From: Streptomyces cyaneochromogenes
GTDB lineage: Bacteria; Actinomycetota; Actinomycetes; Streptomycetales; Streptomycetaceae
Reading direction: 5' to 3'
DNA: 64,000 bases
NCBI RefSeq assembly: GCF_003963535.1
Contig: NZ_CP034539.1
Span: 124,001-188,000, forward strand
The notes below the pieces were generated by a model, which saw only the letters and a list, made by a program, of their open reading frames with translations, did not search any database and was not told the DNA's origin. Made by a program: the position numbers and the translations under genes. Below are positions 1 to 9,987 of the stretch, one piece after another (the first letter of the stretch is position 1; every line of letters starts with the position of its first letter).

Positions 1-76
1 GCCGGTGCGTGAGCGCCGCAGGGACAAAGAGGAGCAGGCCCCAAGTATAGGGCCGCGGCCAGAAGCGGAGAGTGCA

Positions 77-1006
77 ATGACCAAGGCCCTGAACCCGCAG
101 CGCCGCGTCGTCGGCGGCCGCGCCCTGGTCAACCGGGACTGGATCCGCGAGTACACCGGCGCCAGCGGCGGCTCCGCGGCCCGCTGGTACAAGGTGCGCG
201 ACGAGCAGCCGCAGGAGCACCGTCACCCGGAAAAGGAGCGGATCGAGGGGACCGACTTCTACGACGAGCAGCAGTTCCGGAGCTTCTACACATGGTTCCA
301 GGCGGAGAAGGCGAGCAAGGTCCTCAAGGCCGACCCCGAACTGTACGAGCTCGACCCTGAGGATGTCGTCTCCATCAACAAGGCCGCCGAGCTGCTGAAC
401 TTCAGCGGGGCCTCGGTGATCCGCAAGTACCAGCAGGCGAACCCCGGCTACTTCCCGGCCCCCGCCGGCGAGGTCGAGGGCCCCACCGGCCGCATGATCC
501 AGGCCTTCCGCGTCGGCGACCTGCAAGCTTTCGACGGCAAGCGCACCGGGGACAAGCTCGGCAAGGCCGGCCGCCGTCCGGGGCCGCAGCCCGAGGCGCC
601 TGTCGGCCGCCGCTCCGCCCTCGAGGAGGCCCTCGCCTCCGAGCTGAGCGCCCGCGGGGGCATCGAGCCGCTCACCGCCACACAGCTGGCCGCGCAGTAC
701 GCCGCCCAGGCGATCGAGCGCGACGGCTACCACCCCGGCCTGGCCGCAGAGCTCAGCGCGCAGTACGGCGGTCCGCAGAGGTCCTGGGAGTACGTCGTAC
801 GCAACGCCCGCAAACACCACCCCGAGGCCACGCCCTCCCCCTCCCCCGCCGGCCGGCGAGTGGAGATCGCCCTGACCGCCCTGCGCGAGCGCGGCGACGT
901 CCGGGGCCTTGCCGCCTCCCTCGCCCGCGAACACGGAGGCAGCCCCGACGTGTGGTCCCGCGCAGTGAACACCGCGCGCACCCAGCTCACCGAACCCACC
1001 ACCTGA
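77..1006 (+). CDS. hypothetical accessory protein, possible DNA-binding repeats
   Basis: A 309-residue soluble protein that I do not recognise as a named family. The ATG at 77 is preceded by GGAGAG about 5 bases upstream, so it is preferred to the in-frame start at 5. The N-terminal half (about residues 10-100) contains an RDW-x-R-x-YTG segment and an aromatic/acidic stretch. Residues about 100-125 (INKAAELLNFSGASVIRKY) read like a helix-turn-helix for sequence recognition. The C-terminal half has three similar Ala/Arg-rich helical segments (LAAQYAAQ, LAAELSAQYGG, LAASLAREHGG) separated by Pro-rich linkers, suggesting a short internal repeat. There is no signal peptide or membrane segment. 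A role in DNA binding is inference only. Confidence 0.6.
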   Translation: MTKALNPQRRVVGGRALVNRDWIREYTGASGGSAARWYKVRDEQPQEHRHPEKERIEGTDFYDEQQFRSFYTWFQAEKASKVLKADPELYELDPEDVVSINKAAELLNFSGASVIRKYQQANPGYFPAPAGEVEGPTGRMIQAFRVGDLQAFDGKRTGDKLGKAGRRPGPQPEAPVGRRSALEEALASELSARGGIEPLTATQLAAQYAAQAIERDGYHPGLAAELSAQYGGPQRSWEYVVRNARKHHPEATPSPSPAGRRVEIALTALRERGDVRGLAASLAREHGGSPDVWSRAVNTARTQLTEPTT

Positions 1007-1032
1007 TCGCGCCCCTCCCGAAAGCCGAACCG

Positions 1033-1275
1033 ATGGCCAGCTTCCAGATCCGCGATACCACCACCTGTCAGCTCCTCGCCCGCGGCCTGCCCGACTACCC
1101 CGCAGCCGAGGCCGCCATCGACCGCATCGACGACCAACTGGAACACGACCTCCAGCACAACAACGAGCACACCGGACGCATCCGCCTGGACATCGAAAAG
1201 GTCACCGCCGGCATCACCGAGCCCGTCGGCCACCACATCCTTCTCATCGGCGTCGACGACACACCCCGCCTCTGA
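1033..1275 (+). CDS. small conserved-type hypothetical protein
   Basis: An 80-residue acidic protein starting MASFQIRDTTT at ATG 1033, 26 bases after the preceding stop, so probably co-transcribed with it. The sequence alternates predicted strands and one amphipathic helix (residues about 20-45, EAAIDRIDDQLEHDLQ), ending GHHILLIGVDD. It has no membrane segment, signal peptide or catalytic motif. The function is unknown. The upstream extension of the frame (from 952) lies in the previous gene and has biased composition, so it was rejected as coding. Confidence 0.5.
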   Translation: MASFQIRDTTTCQLLARGLPDYPAAEAAIDRIDDQLEHDLQHNNEHTGRIRLDIEKVTAGITEPVGHHILLIGVDDTPRL

Positions 1276-1387
1276 CCACCGCGCGAGAACCCGCAGCCGG
1301 ACAGGGGCCATTGTCCTCAGCCCACGCCCAGCACACCCGTCGAGGCCACCTCGCCCACCGAACAAGGACCATGGGTACGCTGCCAGC

Positions 1388-2050
1388 ATGATTCGCGCTG
1401 TGGTCTTCGATGTCGGCGAGTGCCTCGTGGATGAGACGACCGAGTACAGCACGTGGGCGGACTGGCTCGGGGTGCCCCGGCACACCTTTCACGCGATGTT
1501 CGGGGCGGTCATCGCCCAGGGCCGCGACTACCACGAAACGTTCCAGGAGTTTCGGCCCGGCTTCGACCTTGATGCGGAGCGGGAGCGGCGTGCGCAGGCC
1601 GGACGGCCCGAGACGTTCGGCGAGGACGATCTGTATCCGGACGTCCGCGATGCTCTGGCTGCTCTGCGTGCGGATGGTCTGTGGCTGGGGGTTGCCGGGA
1701 ACCAGACGGTGCGGGCCGGGCGGATCTTGCGAGGGCTGTTCGGCCAGGATGTGGATCTGATCGGCACCTCCGACGACTGGGGGGCTTCCAAGCCGGCGCC
1801 TGCGTTTTTTGAGCGGGTGGCAAAGGTGGTGCCGGTCGAGGCCGAGGAGATGCTGTACGTCGGGGACCGCGTCGACAACGACATCCGCCCGGCTCACCAG
1901 GCGGGGATGCATACGGCGCTGGTGCGGCGCGGTCCGTGGGCGACGGTCCAGTGGCGCAGTGAGGAAGCGCAGAAGCTGCCGACGTTCCGCGTGGAGAGCC
2001 TGCTGGAGTTGTCGGGTCTGATTGCGCAGTTCAACGGCTCAGCGCGCTGA
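1388..2050 (+). CDS. HAD-superfamily hydrolase (subfamily IA type)
   Basis: A cytoplasmic 220-residue protein with the HAD Rossmannoid fold. Motif I is AVVFDVGECLVD (nucleophile D8). Motif II lies around VAGNQT, motif III is the Lys of ASKPAPAFF, and motif IV is YVGDRVDNDI. A helical cap sits at about residues 18-85. The second motif I Asp, the usual general acid/base, is Gly10. This 'FDxGG'-like variant is common in phosphatase-like HAD proteins but can mean altered or weak phosphatase activity. The substrate cannot be told from sequence. The 3' end overlaps the 3' end of the convergent XRE gene by 20 bases. Confidence 0.85.
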   Translation: MIRAVVFDVGECLVDETTEYSTWADWLGVPRHTFHAMFGAVIAQGRDYHETFQEFRPGFDLDAERERRAQAGRPETFGEDDLYPDVRDALAALRADGLWLGVAGNQTVRAGRILRGLFGQDVDLIGTSDDWGASKPAPAFFERVAKVVPVEAEEMLYVGDRVDNDIRPAHQAGMHTALVRRGPWATVQWRSEEAQKLPTFRVESLLELSGLIAQFNGSAR

Positions 2051-3195
2051 TGGCGGTCGACCAGCCGTAGAGGCGGTCGTCGAGTCCGCGTACGCAGGGC
2101 TGGTGCTGGTGCGCGATGAGCATGCGGCGGACTTCTCGTACGCGGTCCATGCCCATCGCGTACCAGGTGCGCTCGAGGTGATCGAGGGCGCGCAGGGCGT
2201 ACTGGCAGGCCTGTTCGAGTTGGCCGGCGGCAGCCTCGACTGCGGCCAGGTCGCCGAGGACGACGGTGCGTTGTTTGTCGTCGCTGGGTTTGAGGGCGTC
2301 GAGAACGTGCTGCAGCGTCTCTCTAGCCTGGGGCAGGTGGCCTGCGATGAGCTGGGTGTTGCCTGCTGCCGGCGGCGAGAATGCCCTCGGCGTGCTGAAT
2401 GAGCTGGAGGGCCGTGCGTGTGTGGCCGCAGCGTGTCTCGCATTCGGCTTCGACCGCGTCCAGCCAGGCCAGGAGGTTGGCGCAGGCAGGGCCTCGGCGG
2501 GCGTAGGTGCGGGCGGCGGTGATCCGCTCCAGGGCCGCGTCCCGCTCCCCTGCCCAGGCCGGGATGAAAGCGGAGTGCGCAAGGATCGCAGCGCCGAGCA
2601 AAGGCGCGTCCGCTTCGCCTGCTGCCTGCAGGGCGCGCACGAGGGTCTGCCGGGCGCGGTCGGCGTCGCGGAGGTCGAAGAACTCGATACGCGCGGCCAC
2701 CAGCCATGTCTCGCCGAGGGCGGCCGCGATGCGCTGCCGGGTCTGGCCGGCTGTCTCCAGGAGCAGAGCGCATCCCAGGGCGGCATGGGCGAGCGCAGCG
2801 GGGTGGAGAGTGGCGGGGGCGACGGACCAGTACAGGCGGCGGTGGGAACGGGTGACGGCCGTGAAGTCCTCTGCCGCGGTGGCCGGTTGCAAGGAGAGCG
2901 CCTGCCTCGGTACGGCCGGCAGACCCCCGCCCGTGACCGCTCCGGCGAAAGCGCTGTGCCGGGCGCGTTCGGGGTGCGGCCCATCCGGCGGAGTGAATCC
3001 CAAAGACTGAAGGTCCTGGCCGAGTAGGCGGGTGAGGGCCTGAGCCATCTCTGGCTGCGGCCACGGCGGAGTGTCGGACTCCCATCTGCGGACCTGACGC
3101 ACCCCCACCTGCAAGGCGTCCGCGAGGGCCTGTTGCGAGTGATAACCGGCCGCCACACGGGCGGACTTGAGCCGGGTGCTGCCTGCCGGGCGCAC
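2031..3195 (-). pseudogene. XRE-family regulator with helical repeat region, split by a frameshift
   Basis: Starts at GTG 3195, which has a textbook GGAGG about 10 bases upstream. Residues 8-65 form an HTH_XRE domain (KSARVAAGYHSQQALADAL, VRQVRRWESD). The rest is an all-helical TPR-like region of the kind used for effector sensing in Streptomyces regulators. The reading frame changes near 2370: the N-terminal frame ends after EGILAAGSRQ, and the continuation (AAGNTQLIAGHLPQARETL ... LYGWSTAISAL) lies in the next frame and ends at 2031. Together the two parts make an ordinary-length protein of about 385 residues. This is either a recent frameshift or a sequencing indel; the clean sequence on both sides fits either. 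Confidence 0.75.
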
Positions 3196-3739
3196 CTGTG
3201 CCTCACCTCCGCATCGAGCACCGATGCAAGTGTTGCCGAAAGCCCTCCACTTGACCACCCGTCGCCTCCGCGCAGCCCCCAAAGTCCTTTTCAGGGCCAT
3301 AAGAAGACCTCTTGAAGTCCTCGGTTTGCTGTTGCTCGAGGGCCAGGGTGATAGCCACCTTTAGATCGCCTCAGGCGACGCCGAGGAGCCGCACGATGCC
3401 GACCACCCGTCTCTCGACCACCGCTCCGCACGCCCGCGCGCCCCGGCGTCATCATCAACGCACAGCATGGGCTGGTCGAAGGCGGCGTCTCGTCCTCGCA
3501 GCGTCCGACGGCGAAGGCACCGGAGCAGCCGCAGGCAGCAGAACACCGGCTGCCCTGTTACCCATGCATGCCCACACTGCCGACAACTGGTCATGCATGG
3601 GAACAGGCCCAACTGGCCGCCCCCTCGGCCGGCAGCAGGCTTGCTCCTCGCCTCGAGATCTAACGGATCAGGACCACGGGCATCGAGCAGACCCAGGGGC
3701 GCACCACAGCGTTACGCATCCCCCTGCAGGAGTTGCGCA
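3196..3739. other. intergenic region between XRE gene and DUF6415 gene
   Basis: About 540 bases with no convincing gene. Short frames on both strands have shadow-like Arg/Pro/Ser composition. It should carry divergent promoters for the XRE gene (minus) and the DUF6415 gene (plus), and it contains one clear inverted repeat at 3561-3601. Confidence 0.5.
3561..3601. repeat. inverted repeat, candidate operator
   Basis: CCCATGCATG (3561-3570) and CATGCATGGG (3592-3601) are perfect inverted repeats 21 bases apart, and both arms are flanked by GTT/AAC-like bases. Each arm itself contains the palindrome ATGCAT. The position, 140 bases upstream of the DUF6415 start, suits a regulator binding site more than a terminator. 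Function is inferred. Confidence 0.45.
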
Positions 3740-4237
3740 ATGAACCGCACCCTGAACACAACGCCAGCCACCCAGCCGGTGGACATCGACACGATGCGCC
3801 ACAGCATCAGCCAGCTCCTCGGCCGCGATGCGCCGCCGCCCGCCCGCGACGAGCTGCCCGTATCAGACAGCCTGCTGCGCGGGCACCTGCAGCTGATCAT
3901 CCCGGAGGTCGAACGCGCCGCACACGCCCGGGACGAGGACGACGTGCCCCGCTACTGCGCCCTCGCCTGCGTCGGCGAGGCCCGCGGCAAACTCCGCGCC
4001 ACCGCCGCGCAGGGCGAGCACGGTGCCCTCACCCACGCGCGCAAGCTCGCCCGCACCCTGGCGGCCCTGTGCGACCACTACGAAGCCCTGACCGACGCCG
4101 TGATGTGCCTGGCCTGCGACCAGCCCCTGCGCGACGACGAAGAAACGCTCCCCTACGGCCTCGTCAGGCCCAGCGACTCAGCCACCCGGGCGGGCAGCCT
4201 CCACACCCGATGCGCCCACGCCGTCCGCCGCCACTAA
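3740..4237 (+). CDS. DUF6415-like protein
   Basis: A 165-residue soluble protein with start ATG 3740 (GGAG 8 bases upstream). It has an N-terminal VDIDTMRHSISQLL segment, a central helical core with YCALACVGEAR, and a C-terminal zinc-ribbon-like pair CLAC (CLACDQPL) followed by a later Cys. The architecture matches the Streptomyces family usually labelled DUF6415, which is frequent in accessory regions and beside specialised-metabolism genes; its biochemical role is unknown. A frameshifted paralogue lies at 10442-11016 and a third partial copy at 12910-13005. The family label is from memory of its motifs, not a search. Confidence 0.65.
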   Translation: MNRTLNTTPATQPVDIDTMRHSISQLLGRDAPPPARDELPVSDSLLRGHLQLIIPEVERAAHARDEDDVPRYCALACVGEARGKLRATAAQGEHGALTHARKLARTLAALCDHYEALTDAVMCLACDQPLRDDEETLPYGLVRPSDSATRAGSLHTRCAHAVRRH

Positions 4238-4445
4238 TAACCCCCGCCCTGCCAAGGCCGCGCCCCCACCATCACCGCCCCCGAACACTCAAGCCCTGGG
4301 CAAACCGGGCCCCGGGGCGCGCCTCCGACAAGGGCCAACCGCAGGCACCTTCGGTGCCCTTCCCCTCCCCGCCACCACCTCACACGAGCCGCCACGAGCC
4401 GCCGCGGGCCGCCACCGCCCGGCGCCCGCCCCACCGGAGACCGCC

Positions 4446-5017
4446 ATGAACACCCACGCCGATCCCCCGCCCGTCAGGCCGCCCAGCCTGCCACGGCGCA
4501 GCGACCGGGCACCGGACGCCCCCGAGATGATCCGGCAGTGGCTCGCCACCGCTCACGACGTGCCGACACGAGCACGCGCCGAGTGGACCGACCAGGGTGT
4601 GGCCCTGCTGCCGCTGGGGCGGCGCTTCGCCGCCATCCGCATCCCCGGCGCTCTCATCCACGCCGCCGCCGGCAGCGACGTCCCCGGCCTGATCACAGAA
4701 ACGGTGCGCGAGGCGCTCGACGGTCCGGTCATCCACGACCACCTCACCACCGGGCCCGCCTACTACGTCCTCGTCGCCCACGGACGCGGCATGCCCTGGT
4801 GGGGGCCAACGACACGCCACTCCTTGCCACCGGCAGCTACCTCGGCGTCCCCGCCCTCGACCGCACCACACCCCCCGGAACCCACTGGGTCACCCCACCC
4901 TGCCACCGCAACGGCCTCTGCCCGCACGACGCCGTCCTCGACCTCATCCTCAGAGCACGCCGCGCACTGCGCGCAGCCGCCCGCAACAACGCCTGCGGTC
5001 CACCCCCTCAAGGCTGA
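4446..5017 (+). pseudogene. hypothetical protein split by a one-base loss in a G run
   Basis: The ATG at 4446 has GGAG 7 bases upstream, and the protein begins MNTHADPPP. The first frame is good to HGRGMPWW at about 4803. The natural continuation GANDTPLLATGSYLGVPAL ... LCPHDAVLDLILRARRALRA is in the next frame and ends at 5017. Adding a single G to the five-G run at about 4801-4805 restores one open protein of about 190 residues. The protein has no recognised catalytic motif. It sits just after the DUF6415 gene in the same direction. A homopolymer indel is the classic signature of either sequencing error or phase variation; I cannot separate them here. Confidence 0.6.
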
Positions 5018-5136
5018 CTCCACATCAGCCCACCCCCGGCCCCCAGGCCACCACAGCCCCGGGCCCCCCGTCCCTGCCGGACGCCGATCCGAGACCCCCG
5101 ACTCGACCAGGCCCGGCAGGGGGCGGGATCCCGGCC

Positions 5137-5178
5137 GGCGCGCCCCCGGCGGACCGCTGCGGTCTGCCGGGGGGCGCC
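5137..5178. terminator. GC-rich hairpin between convergent genes
   Basis: GGCGCGCCCCCGGC (5137-5150) pairs with GCCGGGGGGCGCC (5166-5178) with one bulge. The hairpin lies between the end of the 4446 gene and the stop of the NTF2-like gene, so it probably ends transcription from both sides. There is no U tract, as is usual in Streptomyces. Confidence 0.6.
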
Positions 5179-5201
5179 TCTGAGGCTGCCGGGTCTGCAG
5201 A

Positions 5202-5660
5202 TCAGCGGTCTTGGGCGGCTGCTTCGGCCTCGGAGTCGGCGATGCCGAGGTTGGCGTAGGCGACCGGGTTGGCGTACTCCCACACCTTGATGATCTGGCC
5301 GTCGGCGACGTCGATGCGGAAGATGTAGACGTTGTTGTAGACGAGCTTCTCCGCGCTGGACAGGATGTCGCCGTTGGCCTGGAGGAACACCGAGCGGGCG
5401 TCCTCGCTGACCGTCCAGACCTTGTCCAGGAAGGCGACGTGGTCGAACTTCGCCGCGACCGACTCGACGTAGGCGAGGACGGCGGCGGGGCTGTCGAAGA
5501 CGTACCAGGGCTCGGGGGTGCCCGCGATCGACAGCGGGATGACGAAGGTCGCCTCCTTGGACAGCAGGTCCGCCACTGCGGCCGGGTCGCGGTTTTCGAA
5601 CGCGGTGATGAACGCCTGGGCGGTCTCGAGGGACTTCTGGTGCATGCCGTTCATGATCAT
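5202..5660 (-). CDS. SnoaL/NTF2-like domain protein
   Basis: About 150 residues, starting at ATG 5660 (MIMNGMHQ) or 5654. It has the alpha+beta cone pattern of the NTF2-like superfamily: an N-terminal helix (LETAQAFITAFENRDPAAVADLL), FVIPLSIAGTPEPW, and strands ending YNNVYIFRIDVADGQIIKVWEYANP. The family binds small hydrophobic molecules and often acts as an isomerase or cyclase, or as a binding protein. It lies 62 bases downstream of the SDR gene in the same direction, so the two probably form an operon controlled by the divergent XRE regulator at 6537. The substrate is unknown. Confidence 0.85.
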   Translation of the reverse strand: MIMNGMHQKSLETAQAFITAFENRDPAAVADLLSKEATFVIPLSIAGTPEPWYVFDSPAAVLAYVESVAAKFDHVAFLDKVWTVSEDARSVFLQANGDILSSAEKLVYNNVYIFRIDVADGQIIKVWEYANPVAYANLGIADSEAEAAAQDR

Positions 5661-5722
5661 TCTTTCGTGGTGGTGGGGCACGGCCGCGGTCTGCAGCCGC
5701 GGGAGCGGGAAGGGTGCAGAGG

Positions 5723-6433
5723 TCACCAGGGCACGGGGCCGGTGGCGCCGAGGAAGGCAGGGCTGGGCGCGCCGGGGCCGGCGGTGGCGGCCGCGGCGAT
5801 CACCGCCGCGCCGTCCTCCACGCTCTGGGTGCCCTGGTGGCCGTTGAGGTCGGTCGCGGTGAATCCGGGGTCGACCGAGACCACACTGATGTGCGGGAAC
5901 GCTTGTGCGTAGACCGCGGTCAGCATGTTCAGCGCGGCTTTGGAGGAGTTGTAGGCCAGCAGCGGCGCCCACGCCTGAAGGATATCGGTGTGGGCGGCCG
6001 GGCCGGCGTTGATCGCCAGCGAGCCCAGGCTGCTGGAGACGTTCACGACCGCGGGACGGGCCGCGGCCTGCAGCAAGGGCAGAAAAGCGCGGGTGGTGCG
6101 CACAGCCCCGAAGACGTTGGTGTCGAAGACCTGCTGCAGATCGGCGGCGGTCAGCTCACCGGCCGGCGCGGCCGGCCCGGCGATGCCCGCATTGTTGACC
6201 AGCACATCCACGCGGCCCGCCTCGGCGCGCACCCTCTGTGCGGCCGCATCGACCGACGCCTCGTCGGTGATGTCGATCAGCAGCGGGCGGGCCCCGAGGG
6301 CCTTCGCGGCCTGCTCGCCGCGGTGGGCGTCGCGGGCGCCGGCATAGACGGTGTGGCCCTGCTCGATCAGGCGACGGGCCGTTTCGAAACCGAGCCCCTT
6401 GGTGGCCCCGGTGATCACGGTGATTGTTGTCAT
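5723..6433 (-). CDS. short-chain dehydrogenase/reductase
   Basis: A 236-residue classical SDR. It shows the cofactor motif TGATKGLG (residues 8-15), NNAG (80-83), the catalytic Ser in NVSSSLGS (about 133-134), and Y161-x3-K165 in YNSSKAAL. Arg after the second strand (AGARDA) favours NADP(H). The full family length and all catalytic residues are present, so it should be active as a cytoplasmic oxidoreductase; the substrate is unknown. It is divergent from the XRE/MmyB-type regulator with 103 bases between them, a common arrangement in which the regulator controls the reductase. Confidence 0.92.
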   Translation of the reverse strand: MTTITVITGATKGLGFETARRLIEQGHTVYAGARDAHRGEQAAKALGARPLLIDITDEASVDAAAQRVRAEAGRVDVLVNNAGIAGPAAPAGELTAADLQQVFDTNVFGAVRTTRAFLPLLQAAARPAVVNVSSSLGSLAINAGPAAHTDILQAWAPLLAYNSSKAALNMLTAVYAQAFPHISVVSVDPGFTATDLNGHQGTQSVEDGAAVIAAAATAGPGAPSPAFLGATGPVPW

Positions 6434-6536
6434 GCCACCGAGCCTGCGCGCTGCAGCAACACACAGGGAGAGCTCTCCTCAGCGGGGGGTCGGCCAGTAC
6501 CAGGCTGTCGCACCCTGCCCGGCGGACAATGGATGC
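6434..6536. promoter_or_regulatory. divergent promoter region between SDR and XRE regulator
   Basis: A 103-base spacer between two divergent start codons must hold both promoters and probably the regulator's operator. No unambiguous inverted repeat was found by eye. Confidence 0.5.
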
Positions 6537-7379
6537 GTGAACGACGAACCCGCAGCGCTTGGCCAGGCCCTTCGCCACTGGCGTGACCGCACCAGCCCCA
6601 AAGACCTGGGCCTGCCCCTCGGGGGCGTCCGCCGCGCCCCCGGACTGCGACGCGAAGAGCTCGCCCAGCTCGCCGGACTCTCCGTCGACTACGTCGTCCG
6701 CCTGGAACGAGGCCGCGCCACCTCACCCTCCGGGCAGGTCCTGGCCTCCCTCGCCCGCGCCCTGCGCCTGACCGAGACCGAACGCGACCACCTCTACCTC
6801 CTCGCCGGCCAGGCACCACCCACCACCGGCCACATCTCCCCACACATCCCGCCCAGCGTCCAGCGCCTGCTCGACCAGCTGAACGGCAACCCGCTCAGCG
6901 TGCACGATGCCGCCTGGAACCTCATCTCCTGCAACCCCCTGTGGGCCGCCCTCATGGGCGACCCCTCGCCCTGGCGCGGCAAAGACCGCAACATCGCCTG
7001 GCGGCACTTCACCCACCTGCCCACCCGCGTCACCCACACCCCCGACCAACAGAACCGGCTCGAAACAGCCCTCGTCTGCGACCTGCGCTCCTGCGCCGCC
7101 CGCTACCCCAAAGACACCCACCTCACAGCACTGATCACCAGCCTGCGCAGCACCAGCGAACGCTTCGAGGACCTGTGGGACTCCCACACCGTCGGGTTCC
7201 ACACCACAGACAGCAAGACCGTCCACCACCCCGACCTCGGCCCCGTCACCGTCGACTGCGACACACTCACCATCCCCGGAAACGATCTACGTATCGCCAT
7301 CTGCTCCGCACCACCGGCAACCACCACAGCCGAACAACTCGCCCTGCTCGCAGCCATCGGCACCCAAACCCTGACCTGA
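6537..7379 (+). CDS. XRE regulator with MmyB-like sensor domain
   Basis: A 280-residue transcription factor starting at GTG 6537 (VNDEPAALGQALRHWR). Residues about 8-75 form the HTH_XRE domain, with the RRAPGLRREELAQLAGLSVDYVVRLERGR signature typical of the MmyB-like family. Residues about 100-275 form the PAS-like MmyB ligand-binding domain (NPLSVHDAAWNLISCNPLWAALMGD, FEDLWDSHTVGFHTTDSKTVHHPDLGPVTVDCDTL). In this family that domain binds a fatty-acid-like or small hydrophobic ligand and usually controls an adjacent divergent oxidoreductase. Here that is the SDR/NTF2-like pair. It is full length with no oddities. Confidence 0.9.
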   Translation: MNDEPAALGQALRHWRDRTSPKDLGLPLGGVRRAPGLRREELAQLAGLSVDYVVRLERGRATSPSGQVLASLARALRLTETERDHLYLLAGQAPPTTGHISPHIPPSVQRLLDQLNGNPLSVHDAAWNLISCNPLWAALMGDPSPWRGKDRNIAWRHFTHLPTRVTHTPDQQNRLETALVCDLRSCAARYPKDTHLTALITSLRSTSERFEDLWDSHTVGFHTTDSKTVHHPDLGPVTVDCDTLTIPGNDLRIAICSAPPATTTAEQLALLAAIGTQTLT

Positions 7380-7599
7380 CACACCCCACCGCCAAGGCTC
7401 AACACCCCCACACCCAAACCCACCACTCCCTCAAACCGGGAGACCAGCACAGCACCTCCAGCCACACCAAGCGCAAAACCCCGCCACCCGACGGCCCGCC
7501 ACCAAGACGACACCACCCCAGAAGCTGCCCCCTAACCGGCAGGGCGCTCGATGCGCTCGCCGGACACGGGCGAGGTGAAACCAGCGGAAGATCCGAAAC

Positions 7600-8320
7600 G
7601 GATCCAGCCACTCTCCGGGCCGACCGAAGGCCAGTTCACCCAGCTGGTGACGCTGGTGGCACTGGTGCGGCGCCGCGGCAATGACGCTCAGCACGGCCGT
7701 CCCTGACAGCTGCCGCCGGCGGACCGGGCGCTGCTGGTAGCGACGTACTGGCGCACAAACCTGACATTGCGACAGCTGGCGCCACTGTCCGCAGCCTCGA
7801 AACCTGCGGCCGACCGCACCCTCGACCACCTCGCCCCTCCGCCGGCCACCTCACCGGCCCGCAAGCCGCACAAGGACACCGTCCACACCCTCGACGGCAC
7901 CCCGGCACCCCGGCACCCACCCACGACCGCAGCATCGCCACCCCCAGCAACAACCACCGATACTCGACGAACCATCAGGCCGTCACCGACGCCAACAACC
8001 GCCCGATGGAAACGACCGGCCTACCACTGCCCGACAGCCCGGACGACTACCGGGCATTCACAGAACCCGGCACCGACCAGACCCGCCACGACACACCGCC
8101 CCTCGCCGACGGCGGCTACCAGGGCACCAGCCTGATCACCCCGCACCGCAGACCACGAGGCCAGACGCACCAGCCCACAGCAGCAAGCGGAGAACACGAT
8201 CCACCGCCGGACCCGAGCCCAGGCGGAACACACCCTGTCACGGTGGAAAAACCGCAAGATCCCGCGCCACTACCGCCTCAAAAGCAACGACGCGCACCAC
8301 GCCACGCCCAGCACCACCCC
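7600..8320 (+). pseudogene. decayed IS5-family transposase
   Basis: Pieces of one DDE transposase can be read in all three frames in order. They run LPPADRALLVATYWRTNLTL near 7710, then KPHKDTVHTLDGT near 7870, then YSTNHQAVTDANNRP near 7960. METTGLPLPDSPDDY follows at 8006, then LADGGYQGTSLITPHRRPRG, and RWKNRKIP..YRLKSND near 8240. These match the usual order of this family (helix-turn-helix, DGT catalytic Asp, ADGGY second Asp, C-terminal Arg-rich helix). At least four frameshifts or small deletions make it inactive. No terminal repeats could be identified. It is an old insertion. Confidence 0.7.
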
Positions 8321-8572
8321 ACAACACAGCCCTCACCCGACAACCCACACCCCACACGAGACAACCTGCGCGCTAGGGAGGCCGAGATCGACATTCTCCG
8401 GGAGCAGGCTGCGAAGGGCCCTGGCTTCACCCTCAGAGATGGCCAGGGAGGCAATCCAAAGCCGACAGAGGGCCATCGCAGAGATCAAGGCAGAGCTGCC
8501 GAAGATCGACCAAGAGTTCCCAGACCCCGAGTAGTAGGCACCCCTCGGGGCTAGAGATGCCGGTTGGCACGA

Positions 8573-9440
8573 TCAGCCATCCAGCGCGGCGAGCGCATGT
8601 GTCACGAGTCCCCGCGCGGCGGCTCCGTGAACGGCGAGCCCGGACAGTCCGTGGAAGGCGTGAAGGTAGGCGTCGACCTGCCCCGGCGCCGTAAGCGTCG
8701 CGGCGGCGTCGAGCGAGTCGGCGTGGACCCGCTGATCGTCGAACACGGTGAAGGTCGCCATCGGCCAGACGGTGCGCTCGACGGCGAAGGGGATCACGCC
8801 CAGCGAGACGGACGGCAGCGCCATCGCGGAGAGCAGGTGCCCGAGCTGCGCGGCCGTCGTGTCGGCGTCGCCGATGCGATACCGCAGCACCGACTCTTCG
8901 AGCACGATCGCGAACCGGTGATCGCCCTCGCGGATCACTGAGTTGCGGCGCATGCGCGCTTCCACGGCCTCGGTGACGTCGTCGGGTGTCCTCCTGAAGG
9001 CGGCGATCGACTTCAGCAGGGCCGCGGCGTACCCCGGCGTCTGAAGGAAGCCCGGCACGACGTCCGAGCAGTAGACGCGGAAGAGCCGGGTGCGCTGGTA
9101 CAAGGTCGCGCCGGACTCCTGAAGGCGGCGCAGTCCGGTCCGCTGGAGGCGACGCCACTCGACGTACATCTCGGCCGACTGCCGGTTGGCGGCGATCAGA
9201 TCAGGCGCCCGGTCGGCTGCGTCGCACGCCTCGCACCAGGCGCGAATATCCCCGTCAGAGGCAGGCGTCTTCGCGCCCTCGATCCGGGCGGACTTGGACT
9301 CGTGCCAGCCGCAGCGGACGGCCAGCTCACGCTTGGTCAGACCAGCGTCGAGCCGGAAGTCCCGCAGGCGTGCCGCGAGACGCTCGCGGGCCTGCTGGAC
9401 GCTCGACGACGGATGCGGAGACATGAGCTGGCTGTGCCGG

Positions 9441-9460
<20 letters not shown>
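8573..9460 (-). CDS. XRE regulator with DUF5753 domain
   Basis: A 295-residue protein. HTH_XRE lies at about residues 25-85 (LRDFRLDAGLTKRELAVRCGWHESKSARIE). It is followed by the DUF5753 domain (EWRRLQRTGLRRLQESGATLYQRTRLFRVYCSDVVPGFLQTPGYAAALL ... FTVFDDQRVHADSLDAAATLT), a hallmark Streptomyces family. Such regulators usually sit beside a small DUF397 or DUF6879 partner and act as a paired switch. Here the gene overlaps the 3' end of the DUF6879 reading frame by 20 bases (ATG at 9460; MSPHP at 9424 is an alternative start). It is complete. Confidence 0.92.

Positions 9461-9987
<527 letters not shown>

Noticed and set aside
8439..8534. 31-residue frame MAREAIQSRQRAIAEIK
   Set aside because: Too short, no ribosome site, directly after transposase debris; it may be a scrap of a coiled-coil protein but cannot be supported.
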